DNA of 64,000 bases from JAWXBM01 sp964470455 (GTDB taxonomy: Bacteria; Pseudomonadota; Gammaproteobacteria; Xanthomonadales; SZUA-36), in NCBI GenBank assembly GCA_964470455.1, contig CAYYCX010000008.1:1-64000 (forward strand). The letters run 5' to 3'. The translations under genes were made by a program, and so were the position numbers. Shown here piece by piece: positions 55,811 to 63,497 of the stretch; within the stretch, counting starts at the first letter, position 1; every line of letters begins with the position of its first letter. The notes beneath the pieces are model-generated. The model was not told where the DNA came from and ran no database searches. It saw nothing but the letters and a program-made list of their open reading frames with translations.

Positions 55811-56851
55811 ATGGACATACAGCCAAACAAACTTGAGCTTTTGAACCGTGCAATCGCCGCCGCGCAAGCCCACGGGGTAAACCTTAAAGTAAAAGCACTT
55901 GAGCCGCGCATCGGTAAAAAACACGTGGATGCAACCCTTGTTCTGCGAGTGAATGGTAAAACAACGCAGCTCCTGGCAGAGGTAAAAAGGGGCCTGCGTC
56001 CTGCCACGCTGGGCGCCACGCTCTTGCAGCTGCAGCAATTGGAAACTTTGGGCGACCCGGTGATGTTGGTAACGGACTACGTTACCCCTCAACTGGCGGA
56101 TACCTTGCACGAGCGTAGGGTTACCTTTCTCGACACGGCAGGAAACGCCCACATCAATCAACCTCCATTGTTGGTTTGGGTAAAAGGGCAACGCGCTGCT
56201 GAAATAACTCATGTTCAAAACGTAAGCGGGCGAGCGTTCAAGCCCACCGGCCTCAAGGTGGTATTTGCCTTGCTCTGCCAGCCCCAATGGATCGATAGGC
56301 CGTATCGGGAGTTGGCAGCGCTTGCCGGTGTGGCCCATGGAACCGTGGGCTGGGTGATGGCTGATCTGGCTCAGGGCGGCTTCATTATTACGCTGGGCGA
56401 TCAGCGTCGCTTGAGAAACCGCCGCCGCTTGCTGGACATTTGGGTTGAGGCCTACGCGCGTACCTTGCGCCCCAAGCTGTTGTTGGGCCGCTTTCAGGCC
56501 CCTGCTCGCGACTGGTGGGATAAGGCCAGGGCGGAAGAATACGGCCTGCAGTTGGGCGCCGAGCCGGCGGCCGCTCGAAATGATCAATTCCTGCGACCTG
56601 GCGTGGTCACGTTCTACGGTGAAAAACCTTCTGGTCAATTCATCGCGCAACATCAACTGCGAACCGACCCTGCAGGAAACGTGGAATTTCGTCAGCGGTT
56701 CTGGAACTTCGACTACGAGTGGGAATGGACCGACCTGGTGCCACCCGTTTTGATCTATGCTGACTTGTTGGCCGCGGGCGATGCACGTTGCATCGAGGCT
56801 GCCGAGCGCATCTACAAGGTGCATCTTGCTCGACTTTTCGAACAGGAATGA
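55811..56851 (+). CDS. AbiEi-like antitoxin with wHTH
   Basis: The 346-residue protein has a nuclease-like fold front (LLAEVKRGLRPATLGATLLQ), then a winged helix (YRELAALAGVAHGTVGWVMA DLAQGG) and a long C-terminal part. It matches transcriptional antitoxins of AbiE-type (Type IV) systems, which repress and offset a nucleotidyltransferase toxin. The next gene starts inside its stop (ATGA at 56848-56851). It seems full length. Confidence 0.75.
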   Translation: MDIQPNKLELLNRAIAAAQAHGVNLKVKALEPRIGKKHVDATLVLRVNGKTTQLLAEVKRGLRPATLGATLLQLQQLETLGDPVMLVTDYVTPQLADTLHERRVTFLDTAGNAHINQPPLLVWVKGQRAAEITHVQNVSGRAFKPTGLKVVFALLCQPQWIDRPYRELAALAGVAHGTVGWVMADLAQGGFIITLGDQRRLRNRRRLLDIWVEAYARTLRPKLLLGRFQAPARDWWDKARAEEYGLQLGAEPAAARNDQFLRPGVVTFYGEKPSGQFIAQHQLRTDPAGNVEFRQRFWNFDYEWEWTDLVPPVLIYADLLAAGDARCIEAAERIYKVHLARLFEQE

Positions 56852-57312
56852 ATGTGTTCGGCTTTCAGGAGGTTTATGACTGCACGATTGAAATCAAACT
56901 ACCTCGCGAACAATCCATTCGAGTCGTTTCTTTACCCTCGTTGGTGGTATTGAAGCTGATTGCCTGGGAAGACCGAAGACACAGGAGGCCGGGCACTGAT
57001 GCCCATGACATTGCTGTGATTCTTCGCCATTACCTGGATGCGGGCAACCTCGAACGACTGTCTGCAGAAGCCCCGGCTCTGTTGGATGCAGCGGATTTTG
57101 ACTATGAAGAAGCAGGAGCCTGGCTGTTGGGCCACGATATGGCTGAGCTGTTGGCTGATCCGGCTCGTAAGCGCCTGAATGACTTGATCCAGCGGGAGAT
57201 TGACACCAGCGGTCGAGTCCATTTGATTGGTGACATGCCGATTGAAGCCGATCTCGGCTTGAGATTACTTCGCAACCTCGCCAGCGGATTTGGTATTGGG
57301 GATACACAGTGA
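56848..57312 (+). pseudogene. AbiEii-like nucleotidyltransferase lacking its catalytic N-terminus
   Basis: The 154 codons correspond to the rear of AbiEii-like transferases (VVSLPSLVVLKLIAWEDRRH ... DAHDIAVILRHYL). The front with the GS/GG and DxD metal site is missing, although the ATGA overlap with the antitoxin gene is intact. A deletion that removed the active site but re-created a coupled start is the simplest reading. It may still be translated as an inactive protein. Confidence 0.65.
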
Positions 57313-57379
57313 GTTCAGTAGCCCGTGCGTGAGGCAGATTGTCCAAATGATTGGCGCAAGTACCAACATTGAGCGCCTA

Positions 57380-57394
57380 TACCCCAATGGGGTA
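57380..57394. promoter_or_regulatory. Palindromic HigA-like operator
   Basis: A perfect 15-base palindrome (tacccca, a, tggggta) sits 9 bases before the start of the HigB remnant. This kind of box is typical for HigA autorepression and would overlap the promoter. Confidence 0.55.
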
Positions 57395-57402
57395 GTATTG
57401 AC

Positions 57403-57483
57403 GTGATTTTCATTGAAACCTCTGTTTTCACAAATCAGGAAGCTGGGCGAATGGGCCAGAGCGGAATTGAGGCAATCAGATGA
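57403..57483 (+). pseudogene. HigB toxin remnant, 26 codons
   Basis: GTG start then VIFIETSVFTNQ, the usual first residues of HigB-type toxins, followed by an unrelated tail (EAGRMGQSGIEAIR). The stop overlaps the antitoxin start by ATGA, so the internal deletion kept coupling while removing the RelE fold. Confidence 0.7.
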
Positions 57484-57773
57484 AAGAACAACTCTTTGAC
57501 GAATTACTGGCTTCGGTTGGCGAAGCAGGGCAAATTTTGCGCGGAGAGCGGAAAGCCGCCAGGACTTTCAAAGTGCATGCCTTGAATGTTCAGGACATTC
57601 GACAAAGCCTGGGATTAAGCCAGTCTCAATTTGCCAGCCTGATACATGTCAGCGTGAAGACGCTGCGGAATTGGGAACAGGGTGTACGCGTCCCGGACGG
57701 GGCTGCAGCCGCACTGCTGACGGCGATACGTAACGATCCGGAGAACGTTATTCTCGCTTTGAATGCGGGTTGA
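57480..57773 (+). CDS. HigA-type HTH antitoxin without an intact toxin
   Basis: This 97-residue Xre-like repressor has the helix-turn-helix QDIRQSLGLSQSQFASLIHV followed by KTLRNWEQGVRVP. The layout is that of HigA proteins that follow HigB. The toxin gene in front is reduced to 26 codons. It probably still binds the 57380-57394 palindrome. Confidence 0.82.
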   Translation: MKEQLFDELLASVGEAGQILRGERKAARTFKVHALNVQDIRQSLGLSQSQFASLIHVSVKTLRNWEQGVRVPDGAAAALLTAIRNDPENVILALNAG

Positions 57774-57870
57774 TTCAGATAATGAAAAGTCCAACCTGTC
57801 GATGGAGGAGAAAAACACTCTGTCGAAGCTGGTAAAAGAACTGGTGAGATGTTGGAGCGAGATGCAATGA
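57763..57870 (+). pseudogene. C-terminal remnant of a RelE/HigB-type toxin
   Basis: A short frame starting at an ATG inside the preceding antitoxin gene encodes DSDNEKSNLSMEEKNTLSKL and then VKELVRCWSEMQ. This matches the last helices of RelE/HigB-type toxins. Only 35 codons remain. The stop overlaps the next antitoxin start by ATGA. Confidence 0.6.
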
Positions 57871-58154
57871 GCAAGGCATTTAAAGAAATCAGCGCCAGCC
57901 TGGATGATGCCATCGCGCACGCGAAAGGCAGGAAGGGCGCAGTTATTTTTCACGAGCCTGAGCCTATCGATGTAAAGGCAATTCGCAAAAAAACCGGCAT
58001 GAGCCAGCAGAAGTTTTGTACAACGTTCGGAATTTCCTTGGGCACTTTGCGTCATTGGGAGCAGGGGCTGCGCTCACCCAGAGGCTCGGCGAGGGTGCTG
58101 CTGAAAGTGGTGGATCATAATCCGGGCGCCGTTCTCCAGGCGATTGGTAAATAA
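57867..58154 (+). CDS. Xre-type HTH antitoxin
   Basis: The 95-residue protein has the helix-turn-helix DVKAIRKKTGMSQQKFCTTF and LGTLRHWEQGLRSPRG. It is the partner of the RelE-like toxin whose gene is truncated upstream. It resembles, but is distinct from, the antitoxin at 57480. No gene was seen in the gap 58155-58319. Confidence 0.82.
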   Translation: MSKAFKEISASLDDAIAHAKGRKGAVIFHEPEPIDVKAIRKKTGMSQQKFCTTFGISLGTLRHWEQGLRSPRGSARVLLKVVDHNPGAVLQAIGK

Positions 58155-58319
58155 CGGATATCACAATCCCCCGCGCAGACCATTGGCAGGATCAAAGATT
58201 TCCTACAGAGGTTACGGATAACTCCCATTGTGCCCAGTTACCCAACGAAGCCACCATGGAGCATTCTTCGGATAGATGGCTCGCTGTGCTTCAACGGCTT
58301 GCTGGCCTTGGAGTAGACT

Positions 58320-58556
58320 ATGTTTGTGAACACCCTGTCCAAAATGCAGAAAGACCTGCAGCTTCTGACGGCTGCTGAAAGAGAGCAATTGGCCTTATCG
58401 GCCTGGAAGAGCCTGGGTGACGGATCAGACCCCGCTGTCAGTCAACAGCTGGACCCCGCCGGAATCGAAGTTGCCCTGAAGCGCGACGACGATTTGGAGT
58501 CAGGCGAATTAAACGCCATCACCAGTGAAGAATTTCTGCGACGCACACGTCGCTGA
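58320..58556 (+). CDS. Addiction-module antitoxin (TIGR02574-like)
   Basis: The 78-residue protein has LLTAAEREQLALSAWKSL and EVALKRDDDLESGELNAITSEEFLRR, the pattern of small antitoxins paired with ParE-like toxins. Its toxin gene follows 2 bases later but is broken. Confidence 0.75.
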   Translation: MFVNTLSKMQKDLQLLTAAEREQLALSAWKSLGDGSDPAVSQQLDPAGIEVALKRDDDLESGELNAITSEEFLRRTRR

Positions 58557-58558
58557 CG

Positions 58559-58660
58559 ATGATCGTCGAGTTCCATCCGCAGGTTGCGGAGGACTTTCTC
58601 CAGGCAGCTGAATTCTATAGGGCTCGCAATGCCAGGTTGGTGCTGGTTGAGAGTCGGTAG
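58559..58660 (+). pseudogene. ParE-type toxin truncated after 33 codons
   Basis: ATG then IVEFHPQVAEDFLQAAEFYR ARNARL, the first helix-strand part of ParE toxins, followed by VLVESR and a TAG stop. The rest of the fold (strands with the C-terminal Arg and Tyr) is not seen downstream. Confidence 0.72.
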
Positions 58661-58972
58661 GCGTCGGCGAGAATTGACGGCCCGGAGCGGCACCCCTCAA
58701 TTGATCGTTGCCACTCTCAAATCTACTTTAATGTGCGTTTCCGCGGATCGCTTCTGAAAGCGGATCTGGGAGTTTCACGTCTGTCACACAAATTTCTTAC
58801 AGATTCAATAGCAAAGTTACTAACGACACGTGATCCGAAGTCTCGCAGACTATCGGCAGAGCCTCGTGTTGTTTCAAGCGCAGGTTTCAGGTTGGGCTGC
58901 ACTAAGTTCTCATCAATCGGTATACCAAGTTTAACGCAACACATTAAACGTGATACATTATGGCAGCACGCT
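58661..58972. other. Gap with no clear gene; promoter at its end
   Basis: This stretch shows no family-like frame. The frame running through it into HigB from 58733 has no ribosome site and no recognisable domain. The final 45 bases contain the HigBA operator and a likely -10 box (gatacatta). Confidence 0.5.
58929..58949. promoter_or_regulatory. Operator before higBA
   Basis: The inverted arms gtttaa and ttaaac with a 9-base spacer lie 23 bases before the GTG start. It is likely the HigA binding site. Confidence 0.45.
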
Positions 58973-59251
58973 GTGATCAAGAGTTTTGCAGATGAGGCAA
59001 CAGCGCAACTTTTCGCTGGTACCTGCCCGCGCCGGTGGCAATATGTGCGTAGGTCGGCAGAAAGAAAGCTGGCACTGCTGGATGCAGCAACTTCGTTGGA
59101 GTTTTTATACTCACCTCCTGGTAATCGGCTGGAACTGTTACAAGGCGACAGGAAAGGGCAACACAGCATTCGTATCAATGATCAATGGCGTGTGTGTTTT
59201 ACCTGGAAAGATGGCGATGCGTTTGATGTAGCTATTATTGATTACCACTGA
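58973..59251 (+). CDS. higB: HigB-type ribonuclease toxin
   Basis: The 92-residue protein starts at GTG 58973 (VIKSFADEATAQLFAG). This start matches the family; an ORF opening at 58733 has 80 extra, non-family residues. It has the whole RelE fold: RKLALLDAATSLEFLYSPPG, NRLELLQGDRKGQHSIRIND and QWRVCF ending in DYH. HigB cleaves mRNA at the ribosome. It is intact, in contrast to its neighbours. Confidence 0.9.
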   Translation: MIKSFADEATAQLFAGTCPRRWQYVRRSAERKLALLDAATSLEFLYSPPGNRLELLQGDRKGQHSIRINDQWRVCFTWKDGDAFDVAIIDYH

Positions 59252-59261
59252 GGCCAAACTG

Positions 59262-59561
59262 ATGCCAAAGAATGGAATGCGCCCCATACATCCTGGAGAG
59301 ATACTCCGCGAGGAGTACCTGCAACCGCTGAACTTGACGCCCAGTGCGCTGGCCATGGCACTGCGCGTTCCGGCACCCCGCATTAACGACATCGTGCTGG
59401 AGAGGCGAGCCGTCACACCCAATACGGCGCTGCGGCTGGCACGATATTTTGGTGGTGACGCAGAAAGCTGGATGAATCTGCAAGTAGCTTATGATTTGAA
59501 ACAGGCTGAGCTCGCGGACGGTAAGCAGATTCGTACCGAAGTGAATCCCAGGGCGGCGTGA
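59262..59561 (+). CDS. higA: HigA-type antitoxin
   Basis: The 99-residue protein has RPIHPGEILREEYLQPLNLT, the HTH PSALAMALRVPAPRINDIV, and SWMNLQVAYDL. It follows the HigB stop by 10 bases. An earlier TTG start at 59238 would overlap HigB. It represses its own operon and neutralises HigB. Confidence 0.9.
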   Translation: MPKNGMRPIHPGEILREEYLQPLNLTPSALAMALRVPAPRINDIVLERRAVTPNTALRLARYFGGDAESWMNLQVAYDLKQAELADGKQIRTEVNPRAA

Positions 59562-59635
59562 CGCTAAAAAGCACCCAGAAAAGAGACATACGGTGTGCCA
59601 TCCGATTGGCAATACAACTGGAGCCCCACTAAACG

Positions 59636-59815
59636 ATGGCCAAGTCCACTACGATTCTTGTCAAACCCTTCGATGCCAGCGAGTTCCTGGACAATGAAGA
59701 AGTGATTGCTGAGTACCTGGCAGCTGCGCTGGAAGATGATGACCTAGATGCTTTCCTTGTTGCGGTGCGCGATGTGGCCAAAGCCCGCGGAATGGACGAT
59801 TTGGCGGCGACATAG
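59636..59815 (+). pseudogene. Antidote-type antitoxin truncated before its helix-turn-helix
   Basis: A 59-codon frame (KPFDASEFLDNEEVIAEYLA, then AVRDVAKARGMDDLAAT) matches the front of HigA-like 'addiction module antidote' proteins, normally about 100 residues with an HTH starting right after RGM. The stop lies at that point. No partner toxin is visible. No gene was seen in 59816-59968. Confidence 0.6.
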
Positions 59816-59968
59816 CGTTCTCGCGGAGCTTGTGTGAAAACGTATTTCAGGTCGGTTATTTTGGGACGGCATACATCAAGAGATTAGCGTGTTGTTCAGA
59901 TGAGTGGCAATTGAGGGCGACGTTTCCGCGGGAACACTTTGCCTGGAATCGTTGAGCGCTGGCTGATC

Positions 59969-60499
59969 TCAGGTAAATATCTGCTGGATTCTTTCTCTGA
60001 ATAGTTCTCTTTGGCCTGGGTTGCATTGCACGATGGCCAGCCTTTCTAGAAGCACTTCCTTGTTGAGATACCCGGATTTCGCTAATGCTTCACAAAACTC
60101 CATGTCTTTGGGGCGCCCAGCTCCAAGCTTGGACAGGGCGAGGTCGTGCAATTCCATGAAGTGCGCCGTAACACCAATATCGCTGTAAAAGACTTCGATT
60201 GTGCGAGCCTGCCAATCTCGAGGCGCAAACGTGGGCGTCTCAAAAGTCACGCCTTCGGCGTAGACATGATGGTTGGCATGAAAGGGCGACAATTCGCCAA
60301 TTGCATTACTGAGGATGTCAGCGGTTTCGCTATCCCCTGATATCGGTATCAGGTCCGCTTCGTTACTTCGCGTCAGCAGGTGATGATCGGTGGTGTTGAA
60401 GATATGCAGGACGGCTGCCGAGCCGATAATGTAAAACTCAGTCTCCTCTGTGCGGGCACGGGCGGCACGCAGGATTTCCTTGAGCTGGTCCGGCGTCAA
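59969..60499 (-). CDS. Nucleotidyltransferase-like toxin (DUF6036-like)
   Basis: The 176-residue protein has the GSAAVLH motif and SNEADLIP, the metal-site region of an MNT-like fold, with a late helix region naming a DLALSKLGAGRPKD segment typical of DUF6036 transferases. It is coupled by ATGA to an HTH protein upstream. That two-gene order fits a Type IV-like or NTase toxin-antitoxin pair. Confidence 0.72.
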   Translation of the reverse strand: MTPDQLKEILRAARARTEETEFYIIGSAAVLHIFNTTDHHLLTRSNEADLIPISGDSETADILSNAIGELSPFHANHHVYAEGVTFETPTFAPRDWQARTIEVFYSDIGVTAHFMELHDLALSKLGAGRPKDMEFCEALAKSGYLNKEVLLERLAIVQCNPGQRELFRERIQQIFT

Positions 60500-61014
60500 C
60501 GCTCAGCCCTGAACTCAAGCCCGAGCTTGCCAAGCGCGGCCATTCGTTCGCGCTCATTGAGCAAGCCGGCAAAGGGCGAGGTATGGCGCAAGGCCTTGGC
60601 CTCTTCGTCATCCCTGCCAAGGACTTGCAGAACACCCTCGATGGGTCCGGCCAACAAACGCGCCCACTGGTCGAGGTAGGGTTCGGCGTAAGGCAACGCT
60701 GATTTCATCTGGCTCACCTGGTTGCGTGCTTTCTCGACCAGTTTTGGCTCTTGCAGCAGCTTTTTTCCCACTTCCAGGTGCAATGCCTTGGAGCGCAAGT
60801 CTGCAATCTCATGGCCTGAGGATAAAGCCACATAGCGGGTTGCCCGGCTACGGCCGATCCGCCCCACTTTACCCTGTGCCTGGAGTATTTCCAGGCGCCG
60901 CCACAAGGTGGGTTGGCTGATTCTGGGCCTACATCCCGCGCGCAACTCGCTGGCGCTGAGTCCGTTTGGATTCAGTGTCAGTAACCCGATGATTTGGCTT
61001 TCCATACTGTCCAT
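60496..61014 (-). CDS. HTH regulator/antitoxin of the nucleotidyltransferase pair
   Basis: The 172-residue protein has an N-terminal winged helix (LTLNPNGLSASELRAG, QPTLWRRLEILQAQGKVGRI) and a helical C-terminus. As in other HTH-NTase pairs it precedes and overlaps the transferase gene (ATGA). It probably represses the pair. Confidence 0.72.
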   Translation of the reverse strand: MDSMESQIIGLLTLNPNGLSASELRAGCRPRISQPTLWRRLEILQAQGKVGRIGRSRATRYVALSSGHEIADLRSKALHLEVGKKLLQEPKLVEKARNQVSQMKSALPYAEPYLDQWARLLAGPIEGVLQVLGRDDEEAKALRHTSPFAGLLNERERMAALGKLGLEFRAER

Positions 61015-61197
61015 TTGTGAATAGTAAATGAATAGATAAATCCTGACAAGAATCCAGCGACCGGCGGAGAGAGTGAGATCTCTAATGAACTGAGGGGTGA
61101 CACTTTTAAGAAACTGTTACACGCACGCTCAGCTGAAACGTGTTTTATGTTAAATCGGTTCGACTTTAGTTCAGGAAAAACTGGCACATAGTCATCC

Positions 61198-61235
61198 GTT
61201 CTCAAAATAGCTACAATCGTAGCGATTCTGAGAAC
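61198..61235. promoter_or_regulatory. 38-bp palindromic operator of the MNT gene
   Basis: Outer arms gttctca and tgagaac and inner arms gctac and gtagc are all centred on the same point (61216-61217), 11 bases before the MNT start. It is probably bound by the MNT protein's own winged helix. Confidence 0.55.
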
Positions 61236-61245
61236 AAATTGTGTC

Positions 61246-61857
61246 ATGACCAACAAACAACCCATCGACTTCCTGTTCAGCCCCTACCGCCGCCAGGTAC
61301 TGGCCCTGCTGCTGTTGCGTCCGGACGAACGCTTCCATGTTCGTGAGCTGGAACGCCTGACCGGTATTTCGGCCGGTTCGCTGCATCGCGAGCTCAAGGC
61401 CATGGCGGAAGCAGGCTTGCTGGTGCGCGATCGTCAGGGCAACCAGGTGCTGTACCAGGCAGATCGCTCCTGCTCCATATTTGAGGAGTTGGCCTCCATC
61501 TTCCGCAAGACGGTAGGCCTGGGTTTGCAATTGACTACAGCTTTGGAGTCAATGGCTGACAGAATTCAATTCGCGTTTGTGTTTGGATCGATGGCAACAG
61601 GCACGCAACACGCCAGAAGCGATATCGACATCTGCGTGCTGGGCGAGGTGGAGTTGCTGGATGTGGTGATGGCATTGGCTGGCCTGCAGGAATCACTGCA
61701 AAGGGAAATCAATCCGGTGGTGATGAGCGCACAGCAATTCGCCACTGACCTGGCGAACCATGAACGCTTTGCGGAACGCCTGGTTTCCGAGCCCAGGATT
61801 TTCGTAATGGGGGACGAAAATGAATTTGGAAAACTTGCTCAAAACGCGTCAGCTTGA
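61246..61857 (+). CDS. MNT nucleotidyltransferase with N-terminal winged helix
   Basis: The 203-residue protein has a winged helix (FHVRELERLTGISAGSLHRE LKAM), then an MNT domain with Gly114-Ser115 and Asp126-x-Asp128 (the GSx10DxD motif). In MNT-HEPN systems the MNT protein is the antitoxin that AMPylates the HEPN ribonuclease. The HEPN gene after it is broken. It is likely self-regulated through the operator just upstream. Confidence 0.83.
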   Translation: MTNKQPIDFLFSPYRRQVLALLLLRPDERFHVRELERLTGISAGSLHRELKAMAEAGLLVRDRQGNQVLYQADRSCSIFEELASIFRKTVGLGLQLTTALESMADRIQFAFVFGSMATGTQHARSDIDICVLGEVELLDVVMALAGLQESLQREINPVVMSAQQFATDLANHERFAERLVSEPRIFVMGDENEFGKLAQNASA

Positions 61858-62020
61858 GCGACACGATACGAACGCCAGGCAAGTTGCAAAACAGCTGGCA
61901 GCCATTCATCGGAGCCTTGCGGACGCCCGAGTGGAATCCATCTCAGCCGAGACTCGCCTGGAAGCGGGGTACCGAGCCATCATGTTGCTCAGATTGCGCC
62001 AGGTTTTCGAGTCTCTGTAG
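61820..62020 (+). pseudogene. Truncated HEPN-type toxin
   Basis: The 66-codon frame starts inside the MNT gene and encodes a HEPN-like front (MNLENLLKTRQLERHDTNAR ... SLADARVESISAETRLEAGY RAIMLL). The rear with the R-x4-6-H ribonuclease motif is missing. Past the TAG, the same frame stays open to 62101 with DEEDLFSRAFQLKHLPGLVE, an unrelated tail, as if two gene ends had been joined. Confidence 0.65.
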
Positions 62021-62082
62021 GACGAGGAAGATCTCTTTTCCAGGGCGTTTCAGCTGAAACACCTTCCCGGTCTGGTTGAGAT

Positions 62083-62361
62083 TCAGAGGGCAATCGGCTG
62101 AACGATAATGCTGTCTGCCCGGAGCATGACCTGCGCCAGGTCGTAATTTGCCTGTAGCTTCAACCAGCTTTCCGCTTCACCCCAACCCATCTTCTCCAGC
62201 CGCACGGCCATTTCAGCCGATATGCCGGCCTTTTGGTTGACCAGGTTGTTCAGTGCCTGGCGGCTGACACCCAAAGCCTTTGCGCCGTCCGTCACCGACA
62301 AGCCGAGTGGTTCCAGGCAAGTCATCCTGACGTGTTTCCCGGGGTGCGGGGGGTGGTTCAT
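62083..62361 (-). CDS. HigA-type antitoxin, second copy
   Basis: The 92-residue protein from ATG 62361 has HPPHPGKHVRMTCLEPLGLS, the HTH VTDGAKALGVSRQALNNLVN, and ESWLKLQANYDLAQ. A TTG start at 62382 is also possible. The HigB gene before it is truncated. Confidence 0.85.
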   Translation of the reverse strand: MNHPPHPGKHVRMTCLEPLGLSVTDGAKALGVSRQALNNLVNQKAGISAEMAVRLEKMGWGEAESWLKLQANYDLAQVMLRADSIIVQPIAL

Positions 62362-62382
62362 GCGCAGGGTTACAGCTCCCAA

Positions 62383-62478
62383 TTAATGGTAGTCGACGAG
62401 GTCAATGTCGCTGACCTTGTCGGCATTCATTTGAAAAATGATTCGCCAATTGCTGCTGACATCTATGGCGTAATGGCC
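62383..62478 (-). pseudogene. HigB C-terminal remnant
   Basis: Only the last 31 codons of HigB remain (GHYAIDVSSNWRIIFQMNAD, then KVSDIDLVDYH). The upstream frame is unrelated. It precedes the HigA gene by 21 bases, the usual order. Confidence 0.72.
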
Positions 62479-62689
62479 AGTGTAAAAGTGACAAGTACAA
62501 CTTGTCATCCTGAAGATGAAGAACGCGATGTTCACGGCCCAATCCTGGTTCGGAATGCCAGACCCAGTCATGCGAAAAGCACTTCAGTTCCGTAGGACTA
62601 TTCCGCGAATGGAACCATGCCGGCGCTGATCAGAAGCCGAATCAGGCACAAAAGAAGGTAAACTGGAGCCACAACAGCAAGGGGTCTCC

Positions 62690-63448
62690 ATGTCCGGTGA
62701 ATTGCTTTTCCTGCTGGTAATCCTGCTGGCCGTTGGCATCGGCGCCGTGCTGCTCCGGCGGCGGAAGCAACAACGCGGCATAACGCGCCAGGATTGGGCG
62801 CGTTTCTATCTCGACCCTGAAACGGAACAAGCCCTGGCCGAAGATCGCGCCCGGCGCCAGGCGGCCAGCGATGCGCTATGCCTGAGTACGGAAGAAGAAA
62901 GCCGGCTGGAGCTGGCGCGGCTGCAGAAGCTGATCGCGGACCGCAAGAAAGTCGCCTGGGAAACGGATATTTCCTACCACGTGTGGAACCTCTATCGAAA
63001 CCAGATCCGCTCGATCGGCGAGCATGCGATCAGTCCTCTCAGCCAGGATGGCAAGTGGTATGAGCTGAAAATCCTCAAGTCGAGCCAGGTCAACGACTGG
63101 AAGAAATTCGAATTCGAACTGAGCGGTGTGCGTTACCGATTCGAGGACGATGAAGACAGGCAGGCGATTGCCAACAACATCAAGCTGTTCAACCTGTGCC
63201 TGTACGACGACGAAAACCGCTGCCTGATGGACATTCCGATGAAGCTCAGGGTGGATGACACGGGCAAAACCTACTCGGTTTCTTCCGATTCACCCAAGGC
63301 CTTCATCCTGGGCGGGTGGATCAAGGATTTCATCAATGTGTCGCTGAAGCACCAGAACATCCGCAACCAGGAAATCCGTGCGCAGAAGCACCAGGAGCGT
63401 TTGCGCGAAATCGAGGAGCTGAAAGACAAGTTCGGCATTGAGGACTGA
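62690..63448 (+). CDS. Membrane-anchored coiled-coil protein of unknown function
   Basis: The 252-residue protein has one N-terminal helix (ELLFLLVILLAVGIGAVLL), a charged helical stretch (about 40-85), a middle domain (WYELKILKSSQVNDWKKFEF) and a charged helical tail. No family is recognised. Composition matches the core genome again. Confidence 0.65.
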   Translation: MSGELLFLLVILLAVGIGAVLLRRRKQQRGITRQDWARFYLDPETEQALAEDRARRQAASDALCLSTEEESRLELARLQKLIADRKKVAWETDISYHVWNLYRNQIRSIGEHAISPLSQDGKWYELKILKSSQVNDWKKFEFELSGVRYRFEDDEDRQAIANNIKLFNLCLYDDENRCLMDIPMKLRVDDTGKTYSVSSDSPKAFILGGWIKDFINVSLKHQNIRNQEIRAQKHQERLREIEELKDKFGIED

Positions 63449-63497
63449 ATCGAAATGCAAGCCTGGGCAGTGAACGCTCCCGCGGAAACGCCATTCG

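Noticed and set aside
58733..58972. N-terminal extension of HigB (80 codons)
   Set aside because: Homologous HigB proteins begin at the GTG at 58973; the extension has no ribosome site or family pattern and crosses the operator.
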